A DNA stretch of 64,000 nt from Phycisphaerales bacterium (GTDB lineage: Bacteria > Planctomycetota > Phycisphaerae > Phycisphaerales > UBA1924), in assembly GCA_016699835.1 (NCBI GenBank), contig CP064987.1, forward strand, positions 186,001 to 250,000. The letters are read 5' to 3'. The first letter of the stretch is position 1. Each line of letters begins with the position of its first letter. Of this stretch, positions 35,012 to 43,990 are shown one piece after another. A program made the position numbers and the translations under genes. The notes beneath the pieces were generated by a model. It worked only from the letters and a program-made list of their open reading frames with translations, was not told the DNA's origin and searched no databases.

Positions 35012-36115
35012 ATGTCCGACTCTTCTCCACTTCCCGCACGCCGCGATCCGCCGCGGCGCATCCTCCTCATCCGCCCCAGCAGCCTGGGCGATGTCGTCCG
35101 CACAGCCCCCGCAGCCGCCAGCCTCCGCCACGCCTTCCCCGATGCCACCATTGACTGGGTCGTCGCCGAACCCTTCATCCCCGCCGTCAAACACCACCCC
35201 GCGATCAACCGCATCATCCCCTTCCCTCGCGCCGCCATCGGCAACCACCTCCGCCGCCTCCAACTCAAGCCCATCCGCGAATGGCTCGCCACGCTCATGG
35301 CGAGCGACGATGGCCACCCGTACGACCTCGCCATCGACCTCCAAGGCCTCTTCCGCAGCGGCCTCATGGCCCGCGCGACCCACGCCCCGCGCAAGGTCGG
35401 TTTCGCCGACGCCCGCGAGGGCGGCTGGCTCTTCTACAACGAACGCATCCGCGTCGCCAGGGGTCTCTCCCACATCGACCGCGACGTCGAACTCCTCCGC
35501 GCCATCTACGTCCCACCCTCATCCGACGACCAGGGCCGCTCACCCGACCTCCGTCTCTACCCCGGCGACGAGGCCCGCGATTTCGCGCACAGCGACGATC
35601 GTCTCAAGGCCAAACGCTTCATCGTCCTCGCCCCTACCACACGCGGCGCCGGCCGAGCCTGGCCCATGGACCGCTACGCCGAACTCGCGCGCCGACTTCT
35701 GTCCGCGCACGCTCATCACCTCGTCCTCGTCGGCGCCGCCAACGAGCGTCTCGCCTGCGCGCCACTCCTCCACGCCGCCAGGCACGACAAGCGCGTCATC
35801 GACCTCGTCGGCGCTACCGACATCCTCAAATGGATGGCCGTCATTCAGCGTGCCGACCTCGTCGTCTGCAACGACTCCGCCGCCATGCACGTCGCCGCCG
35901 CCTTCCACCGCCCGATGGTCGCGCTCATGGGCCCCACGCGCCCGGAACGAAGCGGCCCCTACCGCCGCCCCCACGACGCGATCAGCAAACTCAAGCACAA
36001 CGAACACGTCCGCCACCGCGACGCCGCCCGCGCCGCCGACATCATGCGCCGCATCACCGTCGACGAGGTCGTCCAGACCTGCGCCGAGCGACTCGAACAG
36101 CAAAGGACCACCTAG
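35012..36115 (+). CDS. Glycosyltransferase family 9 (heptosyltransferase-like)
   Basis: 367 residues, GT-B fold. The N-terminal ILLIRPSSLGDVVRTAP and the C-terminal VCNDSAAMHVAAAF plus MGPTRPERSGP motifs are those of the ADP-heptose:LPS heptosyltransferases (GT9). The family adds heptose to the inner core of lipopolysaccharide. Together with the PagL-like protein at 54 kb it supports an outer membrane with LPS. It follows the PTPS gene after 39 nt. The donor sugar is not certain. Confidence 0.9.
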   Translation: MSDSSPLPARRDPPRRILLIRPSSLGDVVRTAPAAASLRHAFPDATIDWVVAEPFIPAVKHHPAINRIIPFPRAAIGNHLRRLQLKPIREWLATLMASDDGHPYDLAIDLQGLFRSGLMARATHAPRKVGFADAREGGWLFYNERIRVARGLSHIDRDVELLRAIYVPPSSDDQGRSPDLRLYPGDEARDFAHSDDRLKAKRFIVLAPTTRGAGRAWPMDRYAELARRLLSAHAHHLVLVGAANERLACAPLLHAARHDKRVIDLVGATDILKWMAVIQRADLVVCNDSAAMHVAAAFHRPMVALMGPTRPERSGPYRRPHDAISKLKHNEHVRHRDAARAADIMRRITVDEVVQTCAERLEQQRTT

Positions 36116-36562
36116 ACCGTGGTTCCACACTCAACCTTAACACGCTCATCGACGCCACCCGAGTCCAGATTTTCCATACGCCACGCACGCTTGATGTGCA
36201 ATTTGAGCCCGATTCATGTTGGCTCTTGAACACGGCTCGAACGCCACATTGTGGCCAATCGAACAAAACAGACACGCGGGGCGAGATTGACCCCCCATGG
36301 GCGCACGATGTGATTCCGTCCCGAGATGGCCGTAACTCAATAGAGTGTTTCCACACCAACCGCACTCTCTCGCACATCGGGTTTTTCCCACCCTTTCGTT
36401 CCATACCCCAGCCCGATGGGATTTCCCCCGTGCACGGGATAATTCAATCGCCCGCACGATTCACTCGTGCGAGATGCGTAGTATCTTCTCCGCAACTCGC
36501 GGCGTTTCGTGCCGCCGCGATCTGATCCTTGACCATCCACTTTCCTCAGGAAACACAGCATT
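36116..36562. other. 447-nt low-GC intergenic region before the cyclophilin gene
   Basis: The longest non-coding gap here, clearly lower in GC than its surroundings. It contains a 12-bp palindrome CCCGTGCACGGG (36427-36438), an inverted repeat CGCACGA-N5-TCGTGCG (36453-36471) and, 8 nt later, a -10-like TAGTAT (36479-36484). The inverted repeat is placed where a repressor or activator dimer would overlap the promoter. Three weak DnaA-box-like 9-mers also occur (near 36124, 36171 and 36347), none perfect. No small gene was recognised. Confidence 0.5.
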
Positions 36563-37057
36563 ATGCGTGTCAAGTTCGCCACATCCCTCGGCTCGTTCGT
36601 CCTCGAGTTGAACGAGGCCAAGGCGCCGATCTCCACGAAGAACTTCCTCGAATACGTAGACGCCGGAACATACGACGGCACCATCTTCCACCGCGTCATC
36701 TCCAACTTCATGGTCCAGGGCGGCGGTTACACCCCCGATATGAACCGCAAGCCAACCAATGCGCCCATCGCCAATGAGTACAAGAACGGCCTGAAAAACA
36801 TCCGTGGCTCCATCGCCATGGCACGCCTCGGCGGACAGCCCGACTCGGCCACCAACCAGTTCTTCATCAACGTCGTCGACAACGCCTTCCTCGACAAGCC
36901 CCAGGACGGGGCCGGTTACGCCGTCTTCGGCATGGTCGTCGATGGGATGGAGACGATCGACAAGATCCGTACCGTCAAGACCGGAAGCAAGGCCGGCATG
37001 GGCGACGTGCCAATCCAGCCCATCGTGATCGAGAAGGCCGAGCGCGTGGAAGCGTGA
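36563..37057 (+). CDS. Cyclophilin-type peptidyl-prolyl cis-trans isomerase
   Basis: 164 residues without signal peptide. It carries the cyclophilin core: FHRVISNFMVQGGG, SIAMARLGGQPDSATNQFFINV and FGMVVDGMETIDKI. The catalytic Arg is in FHRV. This is the short cytoplasmic PpiB-like type that speeds proline isomerisation in protein folding. The start ATG has CAGGAAA about 10 nt upstream. The upstream region carries a possible operator (see intergenic entry). It ends 25 nt before the convergent hrpA gene. Confidence 0.95.
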   Translation: MRVKFATSLGSFVLELNEAKAPISTKNFLEYVDAGTYDGTIFHRVISNFMVQGGGYTPDMNRKPTNAPIANEYKNGLKNIRGSIAMARLGGQPDSATNQFFINVVDNAFLDKPQDGAGYAVFGMVVDGMETIDKIRTVKTGSKAGMGDVPIQPIVIEKAERVEA

Positions 37058-37082
37058 ATCACGTGCCGAAACATCGGGCAGA

Positions 37083-40000
37083 CTACGGCCTGCCGATCTT
37101 GTCCCACACCTCCTGAAGACGCTTTGGAGACACGGGCACGCTCGTCCTCAGCTCCTGCGCAAAGAGCGACACGCGGTATTCCTCCACCATCCAGCGAAAG
37201 AGGGCGAGACTCGCGTCAGTCACGCCGGCACGCTCGTGGAGCGTCATCCGCGCCTTCGCCGCATTCCAATACGGCACAACCTCCGCCATCAGTTTCCCGT
37301 CGCGATCCAGCCCAGCCCCACTCCCCATGCGATTCAGGCGATGCCACATACCCGCTAAGAACCGCGGCATGTGCGGCGTCCACTCCGCCGGCGTCGAGAG
37401 CAGAAACCCCGGCGGGAGCAGATGCGCAATCTGATCACGAATGTCCGCATGGTGACGGGCAAACGCCGGAGCCGTCTGTGATTCCATGAGCAACCGAGCC
37501 GCCTGATACGTCGTCAGAATGCTCGACGCGAGGGCCGAGCACTCGTCAATTGCCCGAGCGATCGAGTCGTACCCCTTGTCAAGGCGCTTCTCGAACTCCG
37601 CCTGCGTCCGCGGAAGATCGTGTGGCAGCCCAAACGCCCGCTCCGTGATCAAACCCATGAGGTCGCTCTTGAACTGCTCACCAGGCCCCAGCGTCGCATG
37701 CTGCGTGGCGAGGGTCTCGATGCTGCTCCGAGCGTACATCCGGTGCTTGATCTCGCGACCGGCACGCAGTTGAAAGAGCCGCCGCATCCCCGCGCGGGTC
37801 ATCTCCTCCGCTCGCTGCGGCGTCTCGAAGACCCGCAGACCCACGCTCGACCCCAAGTCCTCCAGCCCCGGATACGCAACAACGGTCATGCCGCTCCGAC
37901 GGATCGAGACCTCGCGTGCAAGATCGCCAAAGTCCCACGTGGTCACGCCGTCGCGGTGGTAGTCCTCGCCGCCGATCTTGCTGAAACTCGCCTGCACCTT
38001 GTGCCCGAGACTCCGCTTGATCTCGTCAAGGTCTCGCCCATGCGCGATCACTTTCCCGCGCTCATCCACGACGCGGAAGTTCATTCTCAAATGCTCGGGC
38101 ACGACCACCTGATCCCAGAACTCGCGTGGAATCTCGATGTTGGAGGCCTTGAAGAGGTGATCGCGGATGGCGTCGCGAAGGTCGCCCTCGCCGAAGCGAA
38201 TCACGCCTGCGATCTCGCGCGACGCCTCACCAGGTGGCCCGACGTGACGCCTCGCGCTCTTGGGGATCGCCCGCAGAATCGCCTCGACCTTTTCCGCCAG
38301 AAGCCCCGGCACCAGCCATTCCGCCTTCTTCACGTCCACCTGATTGAGCGCCTCCAGCGGCACATTCATCGTGACGCCGTCGCTCGCCTCCCCCGGAGCC
38401 AGTTCATACTCCAGGTTCAACCGGCTCCCCGCAACCTCTACGTGATCGGGGTAGTAGGCCTGGCTGACATTCGCCGCGTCGTGCAACATCAGGTCGTCAC
38501 GCGTCATGATGAGCACGAGCGCATTGTCGCGTTCGGCCGTCTTCCGCCACGCCTCGAACGTGTCGCGGTTGAACACGCCCTGTGGTATCCGAGCGTCGTA
38601 GAACGCAAACCGCGTCTGCTGGTCCACCAGCACGTCACGCTTGCGGCTCTTCTCCTCGAGCGCCTCGACCTCCTCCTGCAATCGCTGGTTCTGACGCAGA
38701 AACTTCGCGTCGGTGTTCAGCGTCCCCTCGACGAGCGCCCCATGGATGAACAGATCGCGGCTCTTCACCGGGTCGACAGGCCCATAGTGCACACGCCGCC
38801 CCGACGCGATCTCCAGCCCGAAGAGCGTCACCGTCTCCAGCGCCATCACCCGCTGGCCTTCCTCGTCCCAGTACGGATCGGAATACGACCGCTTCACAAG
38901 GTTCTCGGCCAGCCGCTCGATCCACTCCGGCTCGATCCTCGCGACGCCCCGCGCGTACAACTTCGTCGTCCGCACCAGTTCCGCCGCCACGACCCACTTG
39001 GGCTTGCTCTTGTAGACGCCCGACGCCGGGTGGATGAGGAACTTCGTCCCGTGCGTCCCGCTGAACTCCCCCTGCTCCCCCTTGCGGCCGACGCTCGTGA
39101 GCAGCCCGCTCAGAATCGCTCGGTGCACGGCCTCGGGCGTCGCGGGCCTGGGATTCTCCTTGAAACCCATCTCCGTCACCAGCGAGTGCAACTGCCGCCA
39201 CACCTCGCCCCACTCACGCAACCGCACCCACGACAGGCAGTTCTGCTTGCACAGTTTCTGCATCTTGCTCCGCGACAAACTCTCCTCGTGCTCGCGATAG
39301 AACTTCCACAGGTTCAGGCTCGCCCAGAAGTCGGAGTTCTCGTCCTTGAAGCGCGCGTGCGCCAGGTCGGCGCTCGCCTGATCGCCCCTCCGATCGCGAG
39401 GGTCCTGCGTCGAGAGCGCCGCCGCGATCACCAGCACCTCGCTCAGGCAGTGCTCCTTCACGCTCTCGACGATCATCCGTCCCAGGCGCGGATCGATCGG
39501 CAGGCGCGCCAGCCGACGCCCCATCTCCGTGATCTCGTACTCGTCCGTCACCGCTCCCAGTTCACGCAGCGTCTCGTACCCGTCGCGCACCATCCGCGAG
39601 TCCGGCGGCTCCACAAACGGGAAGTCCTCGACCTTCCCCAGACCCAGCGCCTTCATCTGCAGGATCACGCTCGCGAGATTCGTCCGCACGATCTCCGGGT
39701 CGGTGAACTCCGGACGGCTGTCAAAGTCGGTCCTCGCATACAACCGCACGCACACGCCGGGCCCAAGCCGCCCGCAGCGTCCCTTCCGCTGGTCCGCGCT
39801 CGCCCGGCTGATCGCCTCGACCTCGAGTCGCTGCACCCGCGTGCGCGGCGAGTACCGATTCACCCGCGCCTCACCCGTGTCGATCACAAAGCGAATCCCA
39901 GGCACCGTCAGCGACGTTTCCGCCACGTTCGTCGAGAGCACGATCCGCCGACCCGAGTGCGGCTCAAAGACCTTGTTCTGCTCCTCCACGCTCAATCGCG

Positions 40001-41156
40001 CGTACAGAGGCAGGATCCGCGTCTGCGGCGGATGGTGCTTCCGCAAGGCCTCAGCGCACTCCCTGATCTCCCGCTCGCCGCTCAGGAACACCAGCATGTC
40101 GCCCCCCCCACCATGCCCAAACGTCGACGCCTCGTCCACGGCCCGGCACACCCTCGACGGCAGATCCGTCGCGTCGAACCCGTCGCCGTCACCACCCTCG
40201 CCGTCCGCCCCATCCTCGTCGCCAACCGCCGGGCGATACAGCACCTCCACCGGATACATCCGCCCGCTCACCCTGATGATCGGGGCGACCGACGCGCTCC
40301 CCTCGAAGTGCCGGACGAAGCGCTCGGGGTCGATCGTCGCCGACGTGACAATGACCTTCAGGTCCCGCCTCTTCGGAAGGATCAGTTTCAGATACCCCAG
40401 CAGAAAGTCAATATTCAGCGACCGCTCGTGCGCCTCGTCGACGATGATCGTGTCATACTGCTCGAGCAGCCGATCCGATTGCGTCTCCGCGAGAAGCACA
40501 CCGTCGGTCATCACCTTGATGAGGTTCTCGGGGCTGGTCTTGTCGCCGAACCTCACCTTGTACCCAACCAACTTGCCCAGCGGCGTCCCGAGTTCCTCGG
40601 CGATGCGCCCCGCCACCGCCCTTGCGGCAATCCGTCGCGGCTGCGTGTGCCCGATCGTCCCCGCGATCCCGCCGCCGAGTTCGAGACAGATCTTGGGCAA
40701 CTGCGTCGTCTTCCCCGACCCCGTCTCGCCGCAAACCACGACGACCTGGTGCTTGCGGATCGCCTCGGCGATCTCCCCCCGCGCCTGGCTAATAGGGAGT
40801 TCATGCGGATACTCGATGCGTGGCCTCGAAGCCCGCCGCGCCGCCCGCCGTGCAATGCTGCCCTTGAGATGCTCCTCGAGACGCGACCCATCGCCCGCGC
40901 GACCTCGCCCCTCTCGAAGGTCTCTCAACCGCGACCGAAGCCGCCGCTGATCAACGAGCATCGCCTCATCCACCAGGCCAAGCAGCCGCGCGACATCCCC
41001 ACCCCCACCACCTCCCCCGCTCCCGTTCCCCCCTCCGCGTCCTCTGTCCCGCCTCTGTCTACCACTGTGTTCGCCTTTCGGCGCATCGCCAGGCCCATGC
41101 GACGTCCCGTCCGGGTTCGGACGCGTCGGCGGAGTTGAAGGCGGCCCATCGCTCAC
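37083..41156 (-). CDS. hrpA: ATP-dependent RNA helicase HrpA
   Basis: 1357 residues, DEAH-box helicase. Walker A GETGSGKT is at 143-150, DEAH at 240-243, SAT in VTSATIDPERF, motif V STNVAETSLTVPGIRF, motif VI QRKGRCGRLGPG. The C-terminal half has the HrpA-specific region. Relative to E. coli HrpA it has about 55 extra N-terminal residues (poly-Gly and a KGEHSGRQRRDRGRGG stretch) and an acidic loop GDEDGADGEGGDGDG near 330. The start used is a GTG at 41156 without SD; homology to E. coli begins near residue 55, so the true start may be later. Role: mRNA processing or rescue of stalled ribosomes. Confidence 0.93.
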   Translation of the reverse strand: MSDGPPSTPPTRPNPDGTSHGPGDAPKGEHSGRQRRDRGRGGGNGSGGGGGGGDVARLLGLVDEAMLVDQRRLRSRLRDLREGRGRAGDGSRLEEHLKGSIARRAARRASRPRIEYPHELPISQARGEIAEAIRKHQVVVVCGETGSGKTTQLPKICLELGGGIAGTIGHTQPRRIAARAVAGRIAEELGTPLGKLVGYKVRFGDKTSPENLIKVMTDGVLLAETQSDRLLEQYDTIIVDEAHERSLNIDFLLGYLKLILPKRRDLKVIVTSATIDPERFVRHFEGSASVAPIIRVSGRMYPVEVLYRPAVGDEDGADGEGGDGDGFDATDLPSRVCRAVDEASTFGHGGGGDMLVFLSGEREIRECAEALRKHHPPQTRILPLYARLSVEEQNKVFEPHSGRRIVLSTNVAETSLTVPGIRFVIDTGEARVNRYSPRTRVQRLEVEAISRASADQRKGRCGRLGPGVCVRLYARTDFDSRPEFTDPEIVRTNLASVILQMKALGLGKVEDFPFVEPPDSRMVRDGYETLRELGAVTDEYEITEMGRRLARLPIDPRLGRMIVESVKEHCLSEVLVIAAALSTQDPRDRRGDQASADLAHARFKDENSDFWASLNLWKFYREHEESLSRSKMQKLCKQNCLSWVRLREWGEVWRQLHSLVTEMGFKENPRPATPEAVHRAILSGLLTSVGRKGEQGEFSGTHGTKFLIHPASGVYKSKPKWVVAAELVRTTKLYARGVARIEPEWIERLAENLVKRSYSDPYWDEEGQRVMALETVTLFGLEIASGRRVHYGPVDPVKSRDLFIHGALVEGTLNTDAKFLRQNQRLQEEVEALEEKSRKRDVLVDQQTRFAFYDARIPQGVFNRDTFEAWRKTAERDNALVLIMTRDDLMLHDAANVSQAYYPDHVEVAGSRLNLEYELAPGEASDGVTMNVPLEALNQVDVKKAEWLVPGLLAEKVEAILRAIPKSARRHVGPPGEASREIAGVIRFGEGDLRDAIRDHLFKASNIEIPREFWDQVVVPEHLRMNFRVVDERGKVIAHGRDLDEIKRSLGHKVQASFSKIGGEDYHRDGVTTWDFGDLAREVSIRRSGMTVVAYPGLEDLGSSVGLRVFETPQRAEEMTRAGMRRLFQLRAGREIKHRMYARSSIETLATQHATLGPGEQFKSDLMGLITERAFGLPHDLPRTQAEFEKRLDKGYDSIARAIDECSALASSILTTYQAARLLMESQTAPAFARHHADIRDQIAHLLPPGFLLSTPAEWTPHMPRFLAGMWHRLNRMGSGAGLDRDGKLMAEVVPYWNAAKARMTLHERAGVTDASLALFRWMVEEYRVSLFAQELRTSVPVSPKRLQEVWDKIGRP
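41032..41078 (-). repeat. Dispersed repeat inside the hrpA 5' coding region
   Basis: On the minus strand it reads GGCGAACACAGTGG, then GACAGAGG, then GACAGAGGACGCGGAGG, the same word family as the inverted repeat at 33052-33223. It encodes the odd K-G-E-H-S-G-R-Q-R-R-D-R-G-R stretch of HrpA residues 27-40. Confidence 0.55.
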
Positions 41157-41329
41157 GAGGGGATCGTAAAGCGTCCGCGCCTCACCGGCTGAGACTCTTT
41201 CTCACGCCACCATCTCCGCCTCCCCGCGCTTGATTCGCCGTGTCGTCCGTGGTTGAATGCACCGTCGGCCTGGCGTTCCACGGTTCGCGTGCCGTTGCAA
41301 CGCCGACCACACCACACGGAGCCACCACT

Positions 41330-42019
41330 ATGCCCACCAGGAAACCCTCGAAGAAGTCCGCCTCCAAACACTTTCCCATCCTCAAACTCGACCAGTGGGT
41401 GAAGAAGAACTGGAAGGACCTCAAGCCCCCGGTGAGCAACAAGGAACTCTTCCCCGGCTCCGACGACGCGATCGTCTTTGTCTCCGGCGGCCCCAACACC
41501 CGCAACGACTACCACGTCAATCCCACCGAGGAACTCTTCTACCAACTCAAGGGCGACATCGCCGTCCGCATCCGCCCCCTCGATGGCAGCAAGCCCAGGG
41601 ACGTCGTCATCAAGGAGGGCGAGGTCTATCTCCTCCCGCGCTGGGTCCCCCACCGCCCCCAGCGCCCGGCGGGGACCGTCGGCCTCATCGTCGAGTTCCC
41701 CAGGCCCAAGGGGATGAACGACGGCCTGCGCTGGTACTGCCCCAAGTGCGACTACCTCGTCCACGAGGCGTCTTTCCGCCTCAAAAAGATCGACAAGGAC
41801 CTCCATGTCATCATGAACAGGTTCTGGGGAGGCCCCGCCTCGGGGCGTACGTGCAAGAAGTGCGGCCACACCATCACCCGCGCCGGCGAGATCGAACTCA
41901 AGCACGGCAAGATCCAGGCCAAGGCCTCACGCTCAGCCGCGAAGACAGGCGACAAGAAGAAGGTCGCCAAGCGCCGGACCAACGGCTCCAAAGCAAAGCG
42001 GGCCCAGTTGCGGGTGTGA
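41330..42019 (+). CDS. 3-hydroxyanthranilate 3,4-dioxygenase
   Basis: 229 residues. Cupin metal ligands are His62, Glu68 and His108 (YHVNPTEELF, WVPHRPQRP), and the C-terminal rubredoxin-like iron site has C137, C140, C175 and C178. It opens the ring of 3-hydroxyanthranilate on the tryptophan (kynurenine) route to quinolinate and NAD or in catabolism. No other kynurenine gene is adjacent. The Lys/Arg-rich tail (about 190-229) is unusual. GGAG lies about 10 nt before the ATG at 41330; the frame is open further upstream to 41240. Confidence 0.93.
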   Translation: MPTRKPSKKSASKHFPILKLDQWVKKNWKDLKPPVSNKELFPGSDDAIVFVSGGPNTRNDYHVNPTEELFYQLKGDIAVRIRPLDGSKPRDVVIKEGEVYLLPRWVPHRPQRPAGTVGLIVEFPRPKGMNDGLRWYCPKCDYLVHEASFRLKKIDKDLHVIMNRFWGGPASGRTCKKCGHTITRAGEIELKHGKIQAKASRSAAKTGDKKKVAKRRTNGSKAKRAQLRV

Positions 42020-42075
42020 GGCGTTGGTGATCGGTCCTGGAGGCCCGCCTCTCTTCAGGCTGGTTACTTCGATCA

Positions 42076-42834
42076 CTAAGACACGCCCGCATGGGAGAGT
42101 CGAGCCACCTTGGGCACCGTGCCACACTCCGGGCACGGCGCGTCGGGTGAGGAAAGCCCGCGGCGGCTGTAACCGCAGCACAGACACTGGTCACGTGCGC
42201 GTCGGCGTCGACGACGATCCATGAAGTCCCTGGCGTACGGCCTCGACAGCCACAACGTCACGAGCAGCAAACTCGCGGTCACAGCCCAGCAGGGCGCCGT
42301 GATCTGCATGCGCGGCAGGATCGAATACCCAAGCCGATGAACCGTGGTACGGAATCCCCACCGATCAAAATCAACGATGGGCTCGTCCATCATCGCCACC
42401 GCCGACGCGCTCAGGAGAGAACTTCCCAGAGACGCACGCCCAAAGGCAGGACTCATGATCGAGGGTGTGTACCGGATCTGCCGTGAGCGTCGACTGAACA
42501 TCTCCCACGACCACGTCACCCGCGAGATCGATGTATCGCTCGGCATCAAGTCGAGCATGGGGAGATAGGCGCGCCCCAGTTGCCACACACCCCGATCCAC
42601 TCCAACAACAATCGAGTCGGTCGAATAGTTCGACGGATCCGGGCGAAAATCGGGCAGGATCACGGGAATCGGCGTGTAGCGCCGGACGACGCGAACCCCA
42701 ACCTCATCCCTCTCGGAGATTGCCCACAGCACGCCGCTCACAATCGTGATTACGGCCATCGCAATCGCCATTCGCGTGCGAAACCAACGAAGCACACGCG
42801 AGACCCGCGACATCTGAGGACGCTCGCTTGCCAT
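42076..42834 (-). CDS. Two-TM membrane protein with C-terminal zinc ribbon
   Basis: 252 residues: TM1 about 22-40, an extracytoplasmic region, TM2 about 182-200, and a cytoplasmic zinc ribbon with CLCCGYSRRGLSS and CPECG. The same plan occurs in the gene at 62130-62999. I do not know a function; CxxCGYDLRG ribbons of this sort are common in planctomycetes. It may be a sensory or structural membrane protein. AAGG lies about 15 nt before the ATG. Confidence 0.65.
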   Translation of the reverse strand: MASERPQMSRVSRVLRWFRTRMAIAMAVITIVSGVLWAISERDEVGVRVVRRYTPIPVILPDFRPDPSNYSTDSIVVGVDRGVWQLGRAYLPMLDLMPSDTSISRVTWSWEMFSRRSRQIRYTPSIMSPAFGRASLGSSLLSASAVAMMDEPIVDFDRWGFRTTVHRLGYSILPRMQITAPCWAVTASLLLVTLWLSRPYARDFMDRRRRRRARDQCLCCGYSRRGLSSPDAPCPECGTVPKVARLSHAGVS

Positions 42835-42882
42835 GCTTCACCAACCCTTCCACCCACCGTTGCCTCTCCATAGACCCGTCGC

Positions 42883-43779
42883 CTACTCCGCCACGATGTA
42901 CGCGATAAAACTCTCGCACGCCTCGCCCTTCTTCTGGGGCTTGAAGACGCCGTTGCCCCCGCCCTTCCCGTCGTCACCCTCCCAATAGACCGTCGAGGCT
43001 TTGAACCCCGCCTCGGCAAGCAACTCGCGCACCTCGGGAATCGTCCACAACCGCCAGTCGTACGTGAACGCCTTCCTCATCGCTGGGCCTTGCGTTCCAC
43101 CCTTCCGCTTGAACTCAAAGTGGATGTGGCAGCGGATGCGGTTCGTGATCGGATCGAACTCCGCCTGGTCCCACACATACGTGAACCCCTTCTGCCGCCG
43201 CCGCTCCTGCTGCTCCTTCATCGACTCCCACCCGCCCATGATGTCGAGATAGAACAGCCCCTTCTTCTTCAATGACTTCTTCACCGAAGCGAAATACGCC
43301 CGCAGCGAATCCCGAGTCTGGAACACCCAGTATGAAAAGTTCATCGCCAAGACCGCGTCTACGCCCCTCCCCTCCGCGTTCGGCGAGAGCACGTTGCGCT
43401 TGAACAACCGCAGCCGCGACCGCTGCTCCGCGTCCAGGTCCTTCGCGTTGTGCTCCAGCCCCCACCGGATCGTCGGCCCGTGCAAATCCAGCCCCACAGC
43501 CACGTTCCCCTTCCGCCGTCGAACCCACTCGCAACTCGTGTACGCCGTCCCGCAGAAGTCCTCCCGAATCTTCACGGGGCGCACGCCAAACCGCTTCGTG
43601 TACACCTTCTCCACAAACTCGACCTCGGCCTCCGGGCACTGCACCGACTGCTGGTACAGGTCGTGCTTGCTCGAGGTCCTGGCCGAGGGTAACTCCCCTT
43701 TCGCGCGACTCTTTGAACGCGCGGCCGGGCCTCTCGTGGTGCGTGCGGGTTGTGACGCTCGTGTCTTCTTCGTGCCCAT
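42883..43779 (-). CDS. Class I SAM-dependent methyltransferase
   Basis: 298 residues. After a basic N-terminal tail (1-35) comes a methyltransferase core: VKIREDFCGTAYTSCEWV (motif I region), GLDLHGPTI, VLAMNFSYW and LYLDIMGGWESM-like blocks. The target is unknown. TATTCT lies 8 nt before the ATG, so it may be leaderless. It is divergent from ugd, with 211 nt between, and is adjacent to the zinc-ribbon gene on the same strand. Confidence 0.83.
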   Translation of the reverse strand: MGTKKTRASQPARTTRGPAARSKSRAKGELPSARTSSKHDLYQQSVQCPEAEVEFVEKVYTKRFGVRPVKIREDFCGTAYTSCEWVRRRKGNVAVGLDLHGPTIRWGLEHNAKDLDAEQRSRLRLFKRNVLSPNAEGRGVDAVLAMNFSYWVFQTRDSLRAYFASVKKSLKKKGLFYLDIMGGWESMKEQQERRRQKGFTYVWDQAEFDPITNRIRCHIHFEFKRKGGTQGPAMRKAFTYDWRLWTIPEVRELLAEAGFKASTVYWEGDDGKGGGNGVFKPQKKGEACESFIAYIVAE

Positions 43780-43990
43780 GTGGCCCGAGAATATTCAGGT
43801 TTCGTTGAATTGGCGAGCCGCTCCTTCCGATGGGGGGAGGAACGAGTACGCCCAAGGGCCAAACTCCATCCCCTCGCCATCGAGGCCGGAACGCCCAACG
43901 CATATACTCGCATCTTTTCCCCGCGGTCCGCCACAACGCGACCGCCGCGGGCCAATCCGTCCTGTCCAATCGTGTGTGGGAGATTCGGCG

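Noticed and set aside
36116..36562. Low-GC gap as replication origin, because of DnaA-box-like 9-mers
   Set aside because: The matches have at least two mismatches and skew is C-rich on both sides; the flip is 12 kb further on.
37620..41138. Open frame of over 1000 codons on the plus strand opposite hrpA
   Set aside because: It is the antisense shadow of a well-supported helicase gene; the predicted protein is Arg/Pro/His-rich low complexity with no motif.
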